Positions 33,272-41,162 of a DNA stretch of 64,000 nucleotides are shown one piece after another. The position numbers and the translations under genes were made by a program. The stretch comes from Paenibacillus flagellatus (GTDB taxonomy: Bacteria; Bacillota; Bacilli; Paenibacillales; NBRC-103111), in contig NZ_QJVJ01000002.1 in the NCBI RefSeq assembly GCF_003217775.1, positions 1-64,000 of the forward strand, read 5' to 3'. The notes under the pieces were generated by a model. The model saw only the letters and a list, made by a program, of their open reading frames with translations, did no database searches and was not told where the DNA came from. Every line of letters starts with the position of its first letter. The first letter of the stretch is position 1.

Positions 33272-33454
33272 ATGCCTTATTTTTTGAGCTATAAAGGGAA
33301 AAAGCTCGGTTCGCCGCTGTCAAGGCACGAAGCCGAGGAGAAGCTTCTCGTCATGAGCCGCTGCTTCCAGCAGCTCGAAATCGTCAAGGACAGCTCGCAG
33401 TCTGCCGGGGCGCCTGCGGCAGTCGTGCCGTTCGCGGTCGGGGACAAAAAATAA
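33272..33454 (+). CDS. Small conserved-type protein of 60 residues
   Basis: A 60-residue soluble protein with a strong site (AAGGAGG, 9 bases before the ATG) and its own promoter-like element and terminator. The sequence MPYFLSYKGKKLG is followed by a short helix (RHEAEEKLLVM) and a flexible tail. I do not recognise the family. The ECF-type promoter suggests a stress-related role, which is inference. Confidence 0.7.
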   Translation: MPYFLSYKGKKLGSPLSRHEAEEKLLVMSRCFQQLEIVKDSSQSAGAPAAVVPFAVGDKK

Positions 33455-33486
33455 AAGAACCTTTGCTTCGGAAAGGTTCTTTTTTC
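33453..33486. terminator. Bidirectional terminator
   Basis: AGAACCTTT-7-AAAGGTTCT with AAAA on the left and TTTTTT on the right, between the 60-residue gene and the convergent LytTR gene. Confidence 0.92.
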
Positions 33487-33509
33487 ATGTTCGGGATCGA
33501 TTGGCGATC

Positions 33510-33944
33510 TTATTCTTCCGAAGTGCGGGGGAGGATGCGGAAACTTTCGTTGGACGGCTTAGCCGTATATTCCAGACTCGTGTTCGTGTTGTTCGCGATC
33601 GCGCGGGAGATGACGTTCTGGAACAGCTTTTGCTTGATGAAGGCGACGGTGGCGTACTTGCTGTCTCCGGTCGGATTTTCTTCGAAGTAAACCTTGCCTT
33701 GCTTGTTGTCGAGCTTCTTGATCTTGTTCAGGTTGACGAGGTTCGTCTTGTCCAGCAAATCGAAGCCGTTGTCGAAAAAATGATCGTACAGCTCGGACAA
33801 GGTCGACATGTGGTAATATTTCTCATCCAATGTATGATAGACGATGTTGCGCTTCTCGATATTGATGTACAGCACGTCGTTCAGATCGAGCAGGACGAGC
33901 TCCGTTTCTTGCTCGCCTATTCTTCTCAGGACGGGGATTACCAT
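33510..33944 (-). CDS. Stand-alone LytTR DNA-binding protein
   Basis: A 144-residue protein. ATG 33944 follows CGGAGGAAA; the upstream in-frame ATG lacks a site. Residues 1-110 fit a LytTR domain: VLLDLNDVLYINIEKRNIVYHT, then YHMSTLSELYDHF and FDLLDKTNLVNLNKI. There is no receiver or membrane domain. It is clearly related to the N-terminal domain of the GGDEF-EAL protein at 41.2 kb (shared positions include YHT-x-x-KYY/HTK-x-QYY, D-x-GF-x-L-x-D-x-TN-x-VN-x-N). It probably binds DNA as a small regulator; the signal and targets are unknown. Confidence 0.85.
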   Translation of the reverse strand: MVIPVLRRIGEQETELVLLDLNDVLYINIEKRNIVYHTLDEKYYHMSTLSELYDHFFDNGFDLLDKTNLVNLNKIKKLDNKQGKVYFEENPTGDSKYATVAFIKQKLFQNVISRAIANNTNTSLEYTAKPSNESFRILPRTSEE

Positions 33945-34023
33945 AATCGTTTCCTCCGTAACAGATTTACTTGCCTCCATTTTACAACATTTCCCAAACG
34001 TTGACAATCCCTCTATCGTTTCG

Positions 34024-34125
34024 CTATTCGTCCCACTTTTTGGAGTAGCCCTTGTTCAACGCGTAAATAAAAATGCCGATAATCGCGACGGTCAGCAGGC
34101 CGAGCACGATCCAAACGCCGATCAT
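34024..34125 (-). CDS. 33-residue single-span membrane protein
   Basis: Starts at ATG 34125 and ends at TAG. The sequence MIGVWIVLGLLTVAIIGIF (residues 1-19) begins a membrane helix that runs to about residue 22, followed by a polar end (NKGYSKKWDE). The ribosome site is weak (GGTGA). The clean amphipathic layout, in a gap otherwise empty, argues that it is a real microprotein. Function unknown. Confidence 0.55.
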   Translation of the reverse strand: MIGVWIVLGLLTVAIIGIFIYALNKGYSKKWDE

Positions 34126-34228
34126 GATGAATTCACCGCTTTCGTTAACGCTTTCGCTGTCAATACGTTTACTATACACGATTTTTGTTGAAAAAGGTAT
34201 ATTTGCTAGGGAAAAAGGAGAATTCAGG

Positions 34229-34270
34229 ATGCCCGGCCGTTTTCTTGACGGTGGACCTCGCCGCCGCTAA
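34229..34270 (+). CDS. Possible 13-residue leader peptide
   Basis: ATG 34229 follows an excellent site (AAAAAGGAG, 8 bases before) and is stopped after 13 codons (MPGRFLDGGPRRR). It lies 80 bases before the 46-residue membrane protein gene. It could be a leader peptide for attenuation or a real microprotein. The support is the ribosome site alone. Confidence 0.35.
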   Translation: MPGRFLDGGPRRR

Positions 34271-34350
34271 ACTGATAGGGACGAGACCGGACGTCCCGCG
34301 TCGGCAACGGGCGGGAAAAGACGGTTCGACCGGTGGGAAGGTGACATAAC

Positions 34351-34491
34351 GTGGGTCCATGGCTGTTGGAATCGAAGGTGGAAATGAAGGACGTCGGCGA
34401 GGCGATGTTCGTCGTGCTCGTCGTCGCGCTGACATTCGTCGCCGTCATCGTATGGGCGAAATGGAATAAACGCAAGCGGAGCGGAAAGTAG
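34351..34491 (+). CDS. 46-residue membrane protein
   Basis: GTG start with GGAAGGTGA upstream. An N-terminal polar part (about 1-17) is followed by one helix (AMFVVLVVALTFVAVIVWA, 18-36) and a basic tail (KWNKRKRSGK), so the tail is expected in the cytoplasm. It ends 10 bases before the DUF86 gene and is probably co-transcribed with it. Function unknown; too short to assign a family. Confidence 0.6.
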   Translation: MGPWLLESKVEMKDVGEAMFVVLVVALTFVAVIVWAKWNKRKRSGK

Positions 34492-34501
34492 GGATCCATT
34501 C

Positions 34502-34933
34502 ATGTATTACGTCAATGAAGAACAGATCGGGGAACGGCTGGCGTTCATTCCTTCGCTGGCCGAGGCGGCGGACAAGCTGAGCGCGTCGTGGCGGGAAGGC
34601 GGGCCGGACGTGCTGCTCGCCTTCGCCCAGGAGCGGCTGCTCCATCTGGCCGTCGAGCTCGTCACCGACGTCGGCAGCCTGCTCATCGACGGGTTTTTGA
34701 TGCGCGATGCGAGCAGCTACGAGGATATCGTGGACATCCTTCGCGTGGAGGGGGTATTCGGGGACGAACTGTCCGAGCCGCTGCAGGCGATCGTCCGGCT
34801 CCGCAAGCCGCTCGTGCAGGAGTACGCGAAGCTCGACCGGAGCGGGCTGCATCCGCTCGTCGGGAAGCTGCCGGACGTGCTGGCTTCGTTCGGCGAGTCG
34901 GTCCGAGCGTTCATGGCGAAGGAGCTGGCTTGA
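34502..34933 (+). CDS. YutE-like DUF86/HEPN protein
   Basis: A 143-residue helical protein that starts MYYVNEEQIGERLAFI and has the layout of the DUF86 (HepT/YutE) HEPN family. HEPN ribonuclease toxins need R-x4-6-H, usually RNxxVH-x-Y. Here the region reads RLRKPLVQEYAKLD (about 99-112) with Gln in place of His, so RNA cleavage is unlikely. No MntA-type nucleotidyltransferase antitoxin lies next to it. It therefore resembles the chromosomal YutE proteins of bacilli rather than an active toxin. Confidence 0.8.
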   Translation: MYYVNEEQIGERLAFIPSLAEAADKLSASWREGGPDVLLAFAQERLLHLAVELVTDVGSLLIDGFLMRDASSYEDIVDILRVEGVFGDELSEPLQAIVRLRKPLVQEYAKLDRSGLHPLVGKLPDVLASFGESVRAFMAKELA

Positions 34934-34950
34934 ACGCAAGCTCGCAGGAG

Positions 34951-35030
34951 GGGCGTTTCCGGGAATTCCGGTTAGGGCGATCGGCGTCGCGCCGCGTCGT
35001 CATCGGGTTCCGTCGGGAACGCCCTATTTT
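34951..35030 (+). terminator. Long-loop terminator
   Basis: GGGCGTTTCC (34951-34960) and GGGAACGCCC (35015-35024) pair over most of 10 bp, followed by TATTTTTG. The wide loop holds further GC hairpins. Confidence 0.5.
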
Positions 35031-35031
35031 T

Positions 35032-35080
35032 GAAACAATGTTGTTTCTTAATTTACTTATGTCTGAAAATACGATAAAAT
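35032..35080 (+). promoter_or_regulatory. Palindrome and promoter of the SufR-like gene
   Basis: GAAACAA-TG-TTGTTTC (35032-35047) is a perfect inverted repeat just upstream of a promoter TTACTT (35053-35058)-16-TAAAAT (35075-35080). It is the likely binding site for the encoded regulator. Confidence 0.6.
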
Positions 35081-35137
35081 GTCGGTAAGCGAACGTCCGA
35101 ACGAGGCGCGCTATTGGACACCGGGGGGTGGCTGCGG

Positions 35138-35764
35138 ATGAACATGGAACAAGATTCCTCCACTAGAAAAACGATTCTCACCATGCTGAAGACGGGAGGC
35201 CCTCTCGGCGTAGGCGAAATGGCCAAGCGGCTCGGCATTACCGAGATGGCCGTACGCCGCCACCTGAATACGCTCGAGCGGGACGGCTACGTCGGCTCGC
35301 AGATCGTCCGGCAAAGCATGGGCCGGCCGATGCACGTATACCGGTTGACCGAAGCCGCCGACGATTTGTTTCCGAAAAATTACCATACGCTGACGCTCGA
35401 CTTGCTCGGCGAGCTCGCGGACGACGAGGACGGCGTCGGCAAGCTGTTCGACAAGCGCAAGGAGAAGCTGCTGCGGAAGTACGAGCCCGAGATGGAGGGC
35501 AAGCCGCTCGAGGAACGGGTCGAGAAGCTCGCGGACATCCAGAACGCGAACGGCTATATGGTCGAATGGGAAAAGACGGGCCGTGGCTTTGCGATTACGG
35601 AATACAATTGTCCGATCTCCCAGGTGGCGAACCGGTACAACGAAGCTTGCGAATGCGAGCAGCGGCTGTTCGAGGGCTTGCTCGGCACGAAGGTCGAGCG
35701 GACGGAATGTTTGGCCAAGGGCGACGGCAAGTGCGTCTATCATATCCAGACGAAGCCTCGATGA
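35138..35764 (+). CDS. SufR-like winged-helix regulator with Fe-S cysteines
   Basis: A 208-residue protein; ATG 35138 is behind GGGGGGTGG (an upstream TTG is possible). Residues 1-75 are a DeoR/ArsR-like winged helix (LGVGEMAKRLGITEMAVRRHLNTLERDGYV). The C-terminal part has Cys158, 171, 173, 191 and 199. The spacing 158-x12-171-x27-199 equals that of the three cluster-binding cysteines of cyanobacterial SufR, which represses suf genes when loaded with an Fe-S cluster. A cluster sensor is therefore likely. No suf operon is adjacent. A perfect palindrome next to its promoter suggests autoregulation. Confidence 0.85.
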   Translation: MNMEQDSSTRKTILTMLKTGGPLGVGEMAKRLGITEMAVRRHLNTLERDGYVGSQIVRQSMGRPMHVYRLTEAADDLFPKNYHTLTLDLLGELADDEDGVGKLFDKRKEKLLRKYEPEMEGKPLEERVEKLADIQNANGYMVEWEKTGRGFAITEYNCPISQVANRYNEACECEQRLFEGLLGTKVERTECLAKGDGKCVYHIQTKPR

Positions 35765-35771
35765 TCTTCTG

Positions 35772-35836
35772 CAAAAAAACGGACACCGGATTCGTCCGCG
35801 CCCGCTTACGGGCACGGATCGAATCCGGTGTTTTTG
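35772..35836. terminator. Very strong bidirectional terminator
   Basis: ACACCGGATTCG (35783-35794) and CGAATCCGGTGT (35820-35831) pair over 12 bp, with nested TCCG/CGGA and CCCG/CGGG stems inside. There are seven A on the left and five T on the right. It lies between the convergent SufR-like and aldolase genes. Confidence 0.95.
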
Positions 35837-35839
35837 GCG

Positions 35840-36493
35840 TTACGACGGCAGGGCGAATGGCGCGGTCCGCTGGACGAGCCGGGCGGCCCGTTCCCGTATG
35901 AGATCGAAACGTCCGGCCTCGATCTCCTTCCGGTTGATGACGGAGCCGCCGATGCCGACCGCGTAGCAGCCGATGCGCATGAATTCGGCGATGTTGTCCG
36001 CGTCGACGCCGCCGACGGCGATCATCGGGATGTGGCTTAGCGGCCCTTGCAGCTCCTTGATGTAGCCTTGTCCGAGGCTCGCGCTCGGGAACAGCTTGAC
36101 GGCCGTCGCTCCCGCCTTCCAGGCGCGCACGATTTCCGTCGGCGTCATCGCGCCGGGGAAGACCGGGACGTCGGCCTCCGCGCATCGGCGGATGACGGCC
36201 TCGTCGACGTTCGGCGTGACGACGAACGACGCGCCGGCGTCCAAGGCGACCTGCAGGTCCGCTTCGTCGAGCACCGTGCCGGCGCCGATAAACATCCGGT
36301 CGCCGAAGGCGCGCTGCAGCCGGCCGATCATGCCCGGCGCACCCGGCGTATTGAGCGTCACCTCCATGACGGTGACGCCGCCGGACAGAAGCGCCTCCGC
36401 CAACGGCTCGACGTCGTCTTCGCGCACGCCCCGGACGATGGCGACGATGCGCGTACGGCGTATTTCGGACAATCCTTGCTCGCGATTCATCAT
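35840..36493 (-). CDS. eda: KHG/KDPG aldolase
   Basis: A 217-residue protein with AAAGGAG before the ATG. It splits 2-keto-3-deoxy-6-phosphogluconate or 4-hydroxy-2-oxoglutarate. Catalytic Glu is in VMEVTLNTPGA (about 43-53) and the Schiff-base Lys in AVKLFPSASLG (about 132-142); the substrate loop GAGTVLDE is at about 70. Sugar-acid kinases that usually accompany it (kdgK) are not in the window. It is divergent from selD. Confidence 0.95.
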   Translation of the reverse strand: MMNREQGLSEIRRTRIVAIVRGVREDDVEPLAEALLSGGVTVMEVTLNTPGAPGMIGRLQRAFGDRMFIGAGTVLDEADLQVALDAGASFVVTPNVDEAVIRRCAEADVPVFPGAMTPTEIVRAWKAGATAVKLFPSASLGQGYIKELQGPLSHIPMIAVGGVDADNIAEFMRIGCYAVGIGGSVINRKEIEAGRFDLIRERAARLVQRTAPFALPS

Positions 36494-36646
36494 TCGATCG
36501 AGCTCCTTTGCTGACGTTTGTCCCCATTATACCCGCCGGCGCCCCGAGCGTCTAACGGTTCCCGGCCGCGGTCAACTTTTATTTCGAGACAAACTGTGCT
36601 ACGCTCACTTATAAAACGACCGTTCGAATCGAAAGGGGATACGACC

Positions 36647-37738
36647 ATGAGCGACATGCAGCAACCGTCGCAACGCGTGAAATTGACATCCTTGTCTTCG
36701 AAAGGAGGCTGCGGCTGCAAAATCGGTCCCGCCGATCTGGCCCAGGTGCTGCGCGAGCTCCCGCCCGGCGTGCCGAACCCCGACCTGCTCGTCGGCTTGG
36801 ATACGAACGACGACGCCGGCGTCTACCGTCTGACGGACGAGCTCGCCCTCGTCCAGACGGTCGACTTCTTCACGCCGATCGTCGACGATCCGTACGCCTT
36901 CGGCCAAATCGCCGCGGCGAACGCGCTGAGCGACGTCTACGCCATGGGCGGCAAGCCGCTGACGGCGCTCAATATCGTCGCGTTCCCGATCCATAAGCTG
37001 GACAAGTCGATCCTCGCCGACATTTTGCGCGGGGCGGGCGACAAGGTGAAGGAAGCCGGGGCGACGCTCGTCGGCGGCCATTCGATCGACGACAACGAGC
37101 CGAAGTTCGGCATGGCCGTCACCGGTACGGTGCACCCGGGGCGCATCCGCACGAACGCAGGCGCGAAGCCGGGCGACCGGCTGCTGCTGACGAAGCCGAT
37201 CGGAGTCGGCATCTTGACGACGTCGATCAAGAAGGACCAGCTGTCGGCGGAGGAAATCGAGCGCGTCACGCGCGTCATGGCGACGTTGAACAAGACGGCC
37301 GCGGAGACGATGGAGCGGTTCGGCGTGAACGCGTGCACCGACGTGACCGGCTTCGGGCTGCTCGGCCACGCGTCGGAGATGGCGAAAGGAAGCGGCGTCG
37401 GTCTGACGCTGTACCGGCCGAACGTGCCGGTGCTGCCGCGCGTCCGCGAGCTGGCGGAGGCGGGCTTCGTGCCGGGCGGGACGAAAAACAATTTCGGCCA
37501 CGTCCGGGACGGCGTCGAATTCGCCGAGTCGATCGATACGATCGGGCAGTGGATTTTGTGCGACGCCGTCACGTCCGGCGGCCTGCTCATCGCCGTGCCC
37601 GAAGCCGAGGCGCGCGCGCTGCTCGCCGCGCTGCGCGAGGCGGGCGTCGAGGCGGAGGCGATCGGCGAAGCGACCGCGGACCGGCCCGGAACGATTCGGG
37701 TGCTGGACGAGCGCTGGACCGAGTTCGAAGGAGTATGA
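36647..37738 (+). CDS. selD: Selenide, water dikinase (cysteine form)
   Basis: A 363-residue protein; ATG 36647 follows GAAAGGGG. It makes selenophosphate from selenide and ATP. The catalytic motif is GGCGCKIGP with Cys22 and Lys25; an ordinary TGC codon is used, so this is the cysteine form, not the selenoprotein form. The ATP/metal motifs GLDTNDDAGVY, TVDFFTPIVDDP and LVGGHSIDDNEPKFG are present. It is followed by mnmH with a four-base overlap or a five-base gap, depending on the mnmH start, so the selenophosphate made is destined for tRNA selenouridine. No selA or selB is in the window. Confidence 0.97.
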   Translation: MSDMQQPSQRVKLTSLSSKGGCGCKIGPADLAQVLRELPPGVPNPDLLVGLDTNDDAGVYRLTDELALVQTVDFFTPIVDDPYAFGQIAAANALSDVYAMGGKPLTALNIVAFPIHKLDKSILADILRGAGDKVKEAGATLVGGHSIDDNEPKFGMAVTGTVHPGRIRTNAGAKPGDRLLLTKPIGVGILTTSIKKDQLSAEEIERVTRVMATLNKTAAETMERFGVNACTDVTGFGLLGHASEMAKGSGVGLTLYRPNVPVLPRVRELAEAGFVPGGTKNNFGHVRDGVEFAESIDTIGQWILCDAVTSGGLLIAVPEAEARALLAALREAGVEAEAIGEATADRPGTIRVLDERWTEFEGV

Positions 37739-37743
37739 CCGCC

Positions 37744-38799
37744 ATGTTCCAAGATATCGACGTCGGGAAGCTGCTCGAGCTGCAGAAGCAAGGGGAGCTC
37801 GCGCTCGTGGACGTACGGTCGCCGCAGGAGTTCGAGGAGTCGACCGTGCCGGGCAGCGTGAACGTCCCGCTGTTCGACGACGCGGAGCGCGCCGAGATCG
37901 GGACGCTGTACAAGCAGGTCAGCGTGCAGGCGGCCAAAGACCGCGGCCTCGAAATCGTTTCGGCCAAGCTGCCGGACTTCGTCCGCTCGTTCGCGGCGAT
38001 CCCGGGGCGAAAAGCGGTGTTTTGCTGGCGCGGCGGCATGCGCAGCCGGACGACGGCGACGCTGCTGTCGCTGATGGATATTCGCGTCTACCGGCTGGCC
38101 GGAGGGTACCGGGCGTTTCGCAGGTGGGTCGTCGAGACGCTGGAGCAATTCGAATTCAAGCCGCGCGCGATCGTGCTGAACGGCAACACCGGGACGGGGA
38201 AGACGGACATTTTGCACCGTTTGGCCGCAGACGGCTATCCGGTGCTCGATCTGGAAGGGATGGCCGGCCATCGCGGGTCGATTTTCGGCCAAATCGGCAT
38301 GAAGCCGAACAATCAAAAAACGTTCGAGGCGCTGCTCGCGCTCCGGCTGCTCGAGCTGAACGACAAGCCGTACGTCGTCATGGAAGGGGAGAGCAGACGG
38401 ATCGGCAAAGCGTGCCTGCCGCCGTTTCTCGTCGAGGCGAAGGAGCGGGGCGAGCAGCTGCTGCTCGAGCTTCCGCTCGCCGAGCGGGTCCGCCATATCG
38501 TCGAGCGGTACGAGCCCCATCGGCATAAGGCGGAATGCATCGAGGCGTTCGGTCGGATCCGCCGGCGCATCCATACGCCGATCGCCGCGGAAATCGGCCG
38601 GGCGATGCACGAGGACCGGTTCGCCGACGCTTGCGCGCTTCTGCTCGAATCGTATTACGATCCGCGCTACGAGCACGCCGTTTCCTCGTATGCGGACGGG
38701 AACGTAACGGTCGTGCGCGCGGAGACGGTGGACGAGGCGTACCGGCTCGTGAAGGAGCGGCTCGAGGCGCCGGCCGAAGCGGGAGCCGGCGTGAAGTGA
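37744..38799 (+). CDS. mnmH: tRNA 2-selenouridine synthase
   Basis: A 351-residue protein. ATG 37744 lies 11 bases after GAAGGAG inside the end of selD; ATG 37735 would overlap the site. An N-terminal rhodanese domain has Cys94 in FCWRGGMRS. The C-terminal P-loop domain has GNTGTGKT (147-154). It replaces sulfur by selenium at U34 of tRNAs for Lys, Glu and Gln, by way of a geranylated intermediate. It is coupled to selD, which supplies selenophosphate. A terminator follows. Confidence 0.97.
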   Translation: MFQDIDVGKLLELQKQGELALVDVRSPQEFEESTVPGSVNVPLFDDAERAEIGTLYKQVSVQAAKDRGLEIVSAKLPDFVRSFAAIPGRKAVFCWRGGMRSRTTATLLSLMDIRVYRLAGGYRAFRRWVVETLEQFEFKPRAIVLNGNTGTGKTDILHRLAADGYPVLDLEGMAGHRGSIFGQIGMKPNNQKTFEALLALRLLELNDKPYVVMEGESRRIGKACLPPFLVEAKERGEQLLLELPLAERVRHIVERYEPHRHKAECIEAFGRIRRRIHTPIAAEIGRAMHEDRFADACALLLESYYDPRYEHAVSSYADGNVTVVRAETVDEAYRLVKERLEAPAEAGAGVK

Positions 38800-38811
38800 G
38801 CGGACGGCAAT

Positions 38812-38856
38812 CCGCTCCGGTTGTCCGTAGGGGCGACCGGGGCGGTTTTGTTTTTG
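38812..38856 (+). terminator. Terminator after selD-mnmH
   Basis: CCGCTCCGGT / ACCGGGGCGG (one mismatch) with a 14-base loop and TTTTGTTTTT. Confidence 0.75.
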
Positions 38857-39006
38857 GGGACGATTCGCGTACCGGCTTTCGGACTTTTTTTCAAAATTTT
38901 TTCATGTCCGCTGTGTCAAACGGCTTCCGATGAACTTATAATAAAAGTATGAACTGGGCATTCGTCTAGGAATCGGGTTGCCATACCGTAGGAGGGGTGA
39001 AGCGTT

Positions 39007-39486
39007 TTGATCATCGAAATAAGCGTTGCCGTCATCGCCGCAAGCGTCGTCGTACTCGTCGCCTACCTCGTCGCCACCTTGCAATCCGCCCGAGCTTCCC
39101 TGAAGCAGGTCAACGAGACGTTGACCCAGCTCGACGCGAAGGTGGAGACGATCAGCCGCGAGACGGTGAAGCTGATGCAGTCGACGCAGCAGATCGCGGA
39201 CGACGTGCAGGGCAAGATGAAGTCGATGGATACGCTGTTCCGCTCCATCGGGCAGGTAGGGGAGTCGGTCCATCAAATCACGAGCTCCGTCAAGCAAGTG
39301 TCCGCCACCGTATCGAACTCCGTCCGGCTCGCCGGCGACAAGGTAAACCGGGAGCGGGACCAGGTCGCCGAGCTGATGGAATGGGCGACGCTCGGCTTGC
39401 AGGTGTATCGCAAGTGGCAAGCCCGAAAATCCCGGACCGATACGCATCCCAAAAGTCCATCGGAAAGGAATGAGAGCGATGTCTGA
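39007..39486 (+). CDS. DUF948 family membrane-anchored coiled-coil protein
   Basis: A 159-residue protein starting at TTG after TAGGAGGGG. One N-terminal helix (about 3-23) is followed by a long heptad-rich stretch (about 30-110: [23 protein letters not shown]) as in the DUF948/YtxG family. YtxG and YtxH are general-stress proteins in Bacillus. The next gene, YtxH-like, overlaps by 8 bases, which confirms the same pair here. A -10 (TATAAT) is at 38937-38942. Confidence 0.88.
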   Translation: MIIEISVAVIAASVVVLVAYLVATLQSARASLKQVNETLTQLDAKVETISRETVKLMQSTQQIADDVQGKMKSMDTLFRSIGQVGESVHQITSSVKQVSATVSNSVRLAGDKVNRERDQVAELMEWATLGLQVYRKWQARKSRTDTHPKSPSERNESDV

Positions 39487-39883
39487 ACATAACGGAAGAG
39501 GGAAAGACTTTTTGCTCGGCGCGATCGTCGGAGGCGTGCTCGGTGCGGTAACGGCGCTTCTGCTCGCTCCGAAGTCGGGCAAGGAGCTGCGAAAGGATTT
39601 GTCCGAGCAGGCGCACCGCGTCAGCGAGAAGACGCTGGAGTTGGCCGAGACGGTCGGGACGAAGACGCACGAGATCGCCGAGACGGTCGGCGCCAAGACG
39701 CAGGTGATCGCGAAGCAGGTGTCGGAGCAGACGGGCGAATGGGTGCAAAAGGCGAAGGAAGTCGTCGAGACGGTATCCGACGAAGTGAGAGCGTGGAAGG
39801 ATGCGCGCCGGGAAGTGGCGGCAACCGGCGAGGAAATGATGCCGGCCGACGCCGACGTGCTGGTGCGCCGCCCCTTGAAGTAA
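39479..39883 (+). CDS. YtxH-like stress protein
   Basis: A 134-residue protein (ATG 39479; ATG 39470 is the alternative, closer to GGAAAGG). It has the YtxH signature [30 protein letters not shown] (split by the membrane helix at about 12-30). A region of near 11-residue repeats follows ([22 protein letters not shown]), similar to LEA-type helices. It is likely a membrane-associated stress protein made together with the DUF948 protein. Confidence 0.9.
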   Translation: MSEHNGRGKDFLLGAIVGGVLGAVTALLLAPKSGKELRKDLSEQAHRVSEKTLELAETVGTKTHEIAETVGAKTQVIAKQVSEQTGEWVQKAKEVVETVSDEVRAWKDARREVAATGEEMMPADADVLVRRPLK

Positions 39884-39891
39884 GGAAGTCG

Positions 39892-39926
39892 AAAGCCCCG
39901 GGACGCGAAAACGCGACCGGGGCTTT
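39892..39926. terminator. Bidirectional terminator
   Basis: AAAGCCCCGG / CCGGGGCTTT with a nested CGCG-AAAA-CGCG, between YtxH and the convergent NAGPA gene. Confidence 0.9.
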
Positions 39927-39958
39927 GCTGTTCATGGCCGCGCCGACGAGGCCGGCGT

Positions 39959-41074
39959 TTACCATTTCGAGGAATCGAACTTGCTCATGTCGATCCCTTC
40001 CCAAATGTTGCGGATATTCGCCTTCTCCGGGTGCTCGAATACGAGGAAGGCGGTGGGCAAATACCGTTCGCCGTACGGGCTCGCCGGCTTGTTGACGATC
40101 TCGTTGTTATGGACGAGGACGGTGGACGAGCCTCCGTCGAGATTGGCGGCGATGACGGCGCCCTTCTCCAGAAAAATTTGCTGCACGTCGTACAGCGTAG
40201 CGCCGATGCTGTGCGTCTGGCGACCGTCGATGATGGCGAACAGGATCGTGCCGTCCGCCGTCTGGGCCATGCACGTCCGCGGCGCGATGCCCCAGCCGCT
40301 GGCTTGGTCCTTGATCAGCCCTTTGCCGTCGACGATGAACTGCGGCGAGAACGTGACGGCCTCCTGCACGCCCATGGCGATCATCTCGGACGGCTTGTAC
40401 TTGCCGGCGACCATGCGGCCGTTCTTGTCGATGCCGACGATCGGAGTCGGCGTATTCGACCCGCCGTCGTTGTAAAACATTTTGCCTCCCGAGATGACGA
40501 TGCCCGTCGGCTGGAAGCCGTTGCCCTTCCATTCGGGGTCGACGAACCCTCCGGCGTTCACGCCGGCGATCGCCCCGGTCCGCTTCACCATGCTGGACAC
40601 CTTCTCGCCTTTGCCCACTTTGTCGGGGACGACGAGACGAATTTTTTTCGGGTCGTTCACTTTCAGCAAATAGCCTTTGAATTTCGCGCCTTCGATCGGC
40701 TCGATTTCGACCGTTTTCTTCTCCTGCTTGATCAGCTCGGTCGGGGTCGGAACGTTGACCGTGACCGTGCTTTTCATCTCGGACATTTCCTCGAACCGCT
40801 TCATGTACATGGCGACTTGGCTCTCCAAGCCGTCCTGGCCGATCAAATATTTCGCCCAATGCCGATGCTGGGTCGTAATGAGCGTGTCGGCCATCATGTA
40901 GCGAAGCTCCCGGCCCCAGGGCGTCAAATAAAACCAGCCGGCGAACAGGAAAGCCGATATTCCGACGACGATCGCGAAGTTGCGCAGCCACCGCAGACGC
41001 GATTTCCGCTTCTTCCTTCTCGGCGGAAGCGGGGCGGCGGAAGCGCCGGTACGTGCGACAGGTTTCGATGCCAT
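39959..41074 (-). CDS. Phosphodiester glycosidase (NAGPA-domain) membrane protein
   Basis: A 371-residue protein; ATG 41074 has AAAGGA upstream. A basic, proline-rich N-terminus precedes one membrane helix (31-50), so the rest is outside. Residues about 125-365 form the NAGPA domain: IAGVNAGGFVDPEW, ISGGKMFYNDGG, AIIDGRQTHSIGATLYD and ANLDGGSSTVLVHNN. Bacterial members (YoaQ/YngK-like) are thought to cleave GlcNAc phosphodiester or related bonds in wall polymers. The conserved DGGSS motif is intact. Confidence 0.9.
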   Translation of the reverse strand: MASKPVARTGASAAPLPPRRKKRKSRLRWLRNFAIVVGISAFLFAGWFYLTPWGRELRYMMADTLITTQHRHWAKYLIGQDGLESQVAMYMKRFEEMSEMKSTVTVNVPTPTELIKQEKKTVEIEPIEGAKFKGYLLKVNDPKKIRLVVPDKVGKGEKVSSMVKRTGAIAGVNAGGFVDPEWKGNGFQPTGIVISGGKMFYNDGGSNTPTPIVGIDKNGRMVAGKYKPSEMIAMGVQEAVTFSPQFIVDGKGLIKDQASGWGIAPRTCMAQTADGTILFAIIDGRQTHSIGATLYDVQQIFLEKGAVIAANLDGGSSTVLVHNNEIVNKPASPYGERYLPTAFLVFEHPEKANIRNIWEGIDMSKFDSSKW

Positions 41075-41162
41075 TGCGGTTCCTTTCCATAGCGAAAATA
41101 AACGATTCCTAATCAATAAACGAGGAAAACGGAAAAAAGTTTCATCGTTCGCGATCGTTCGC

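Noticed and set aside
34502-34933. HepT-MntA toxin-antitoxin system
   Set aside because: The catalytic His is missing and no nucleotidyltransferase partner is adjacent.
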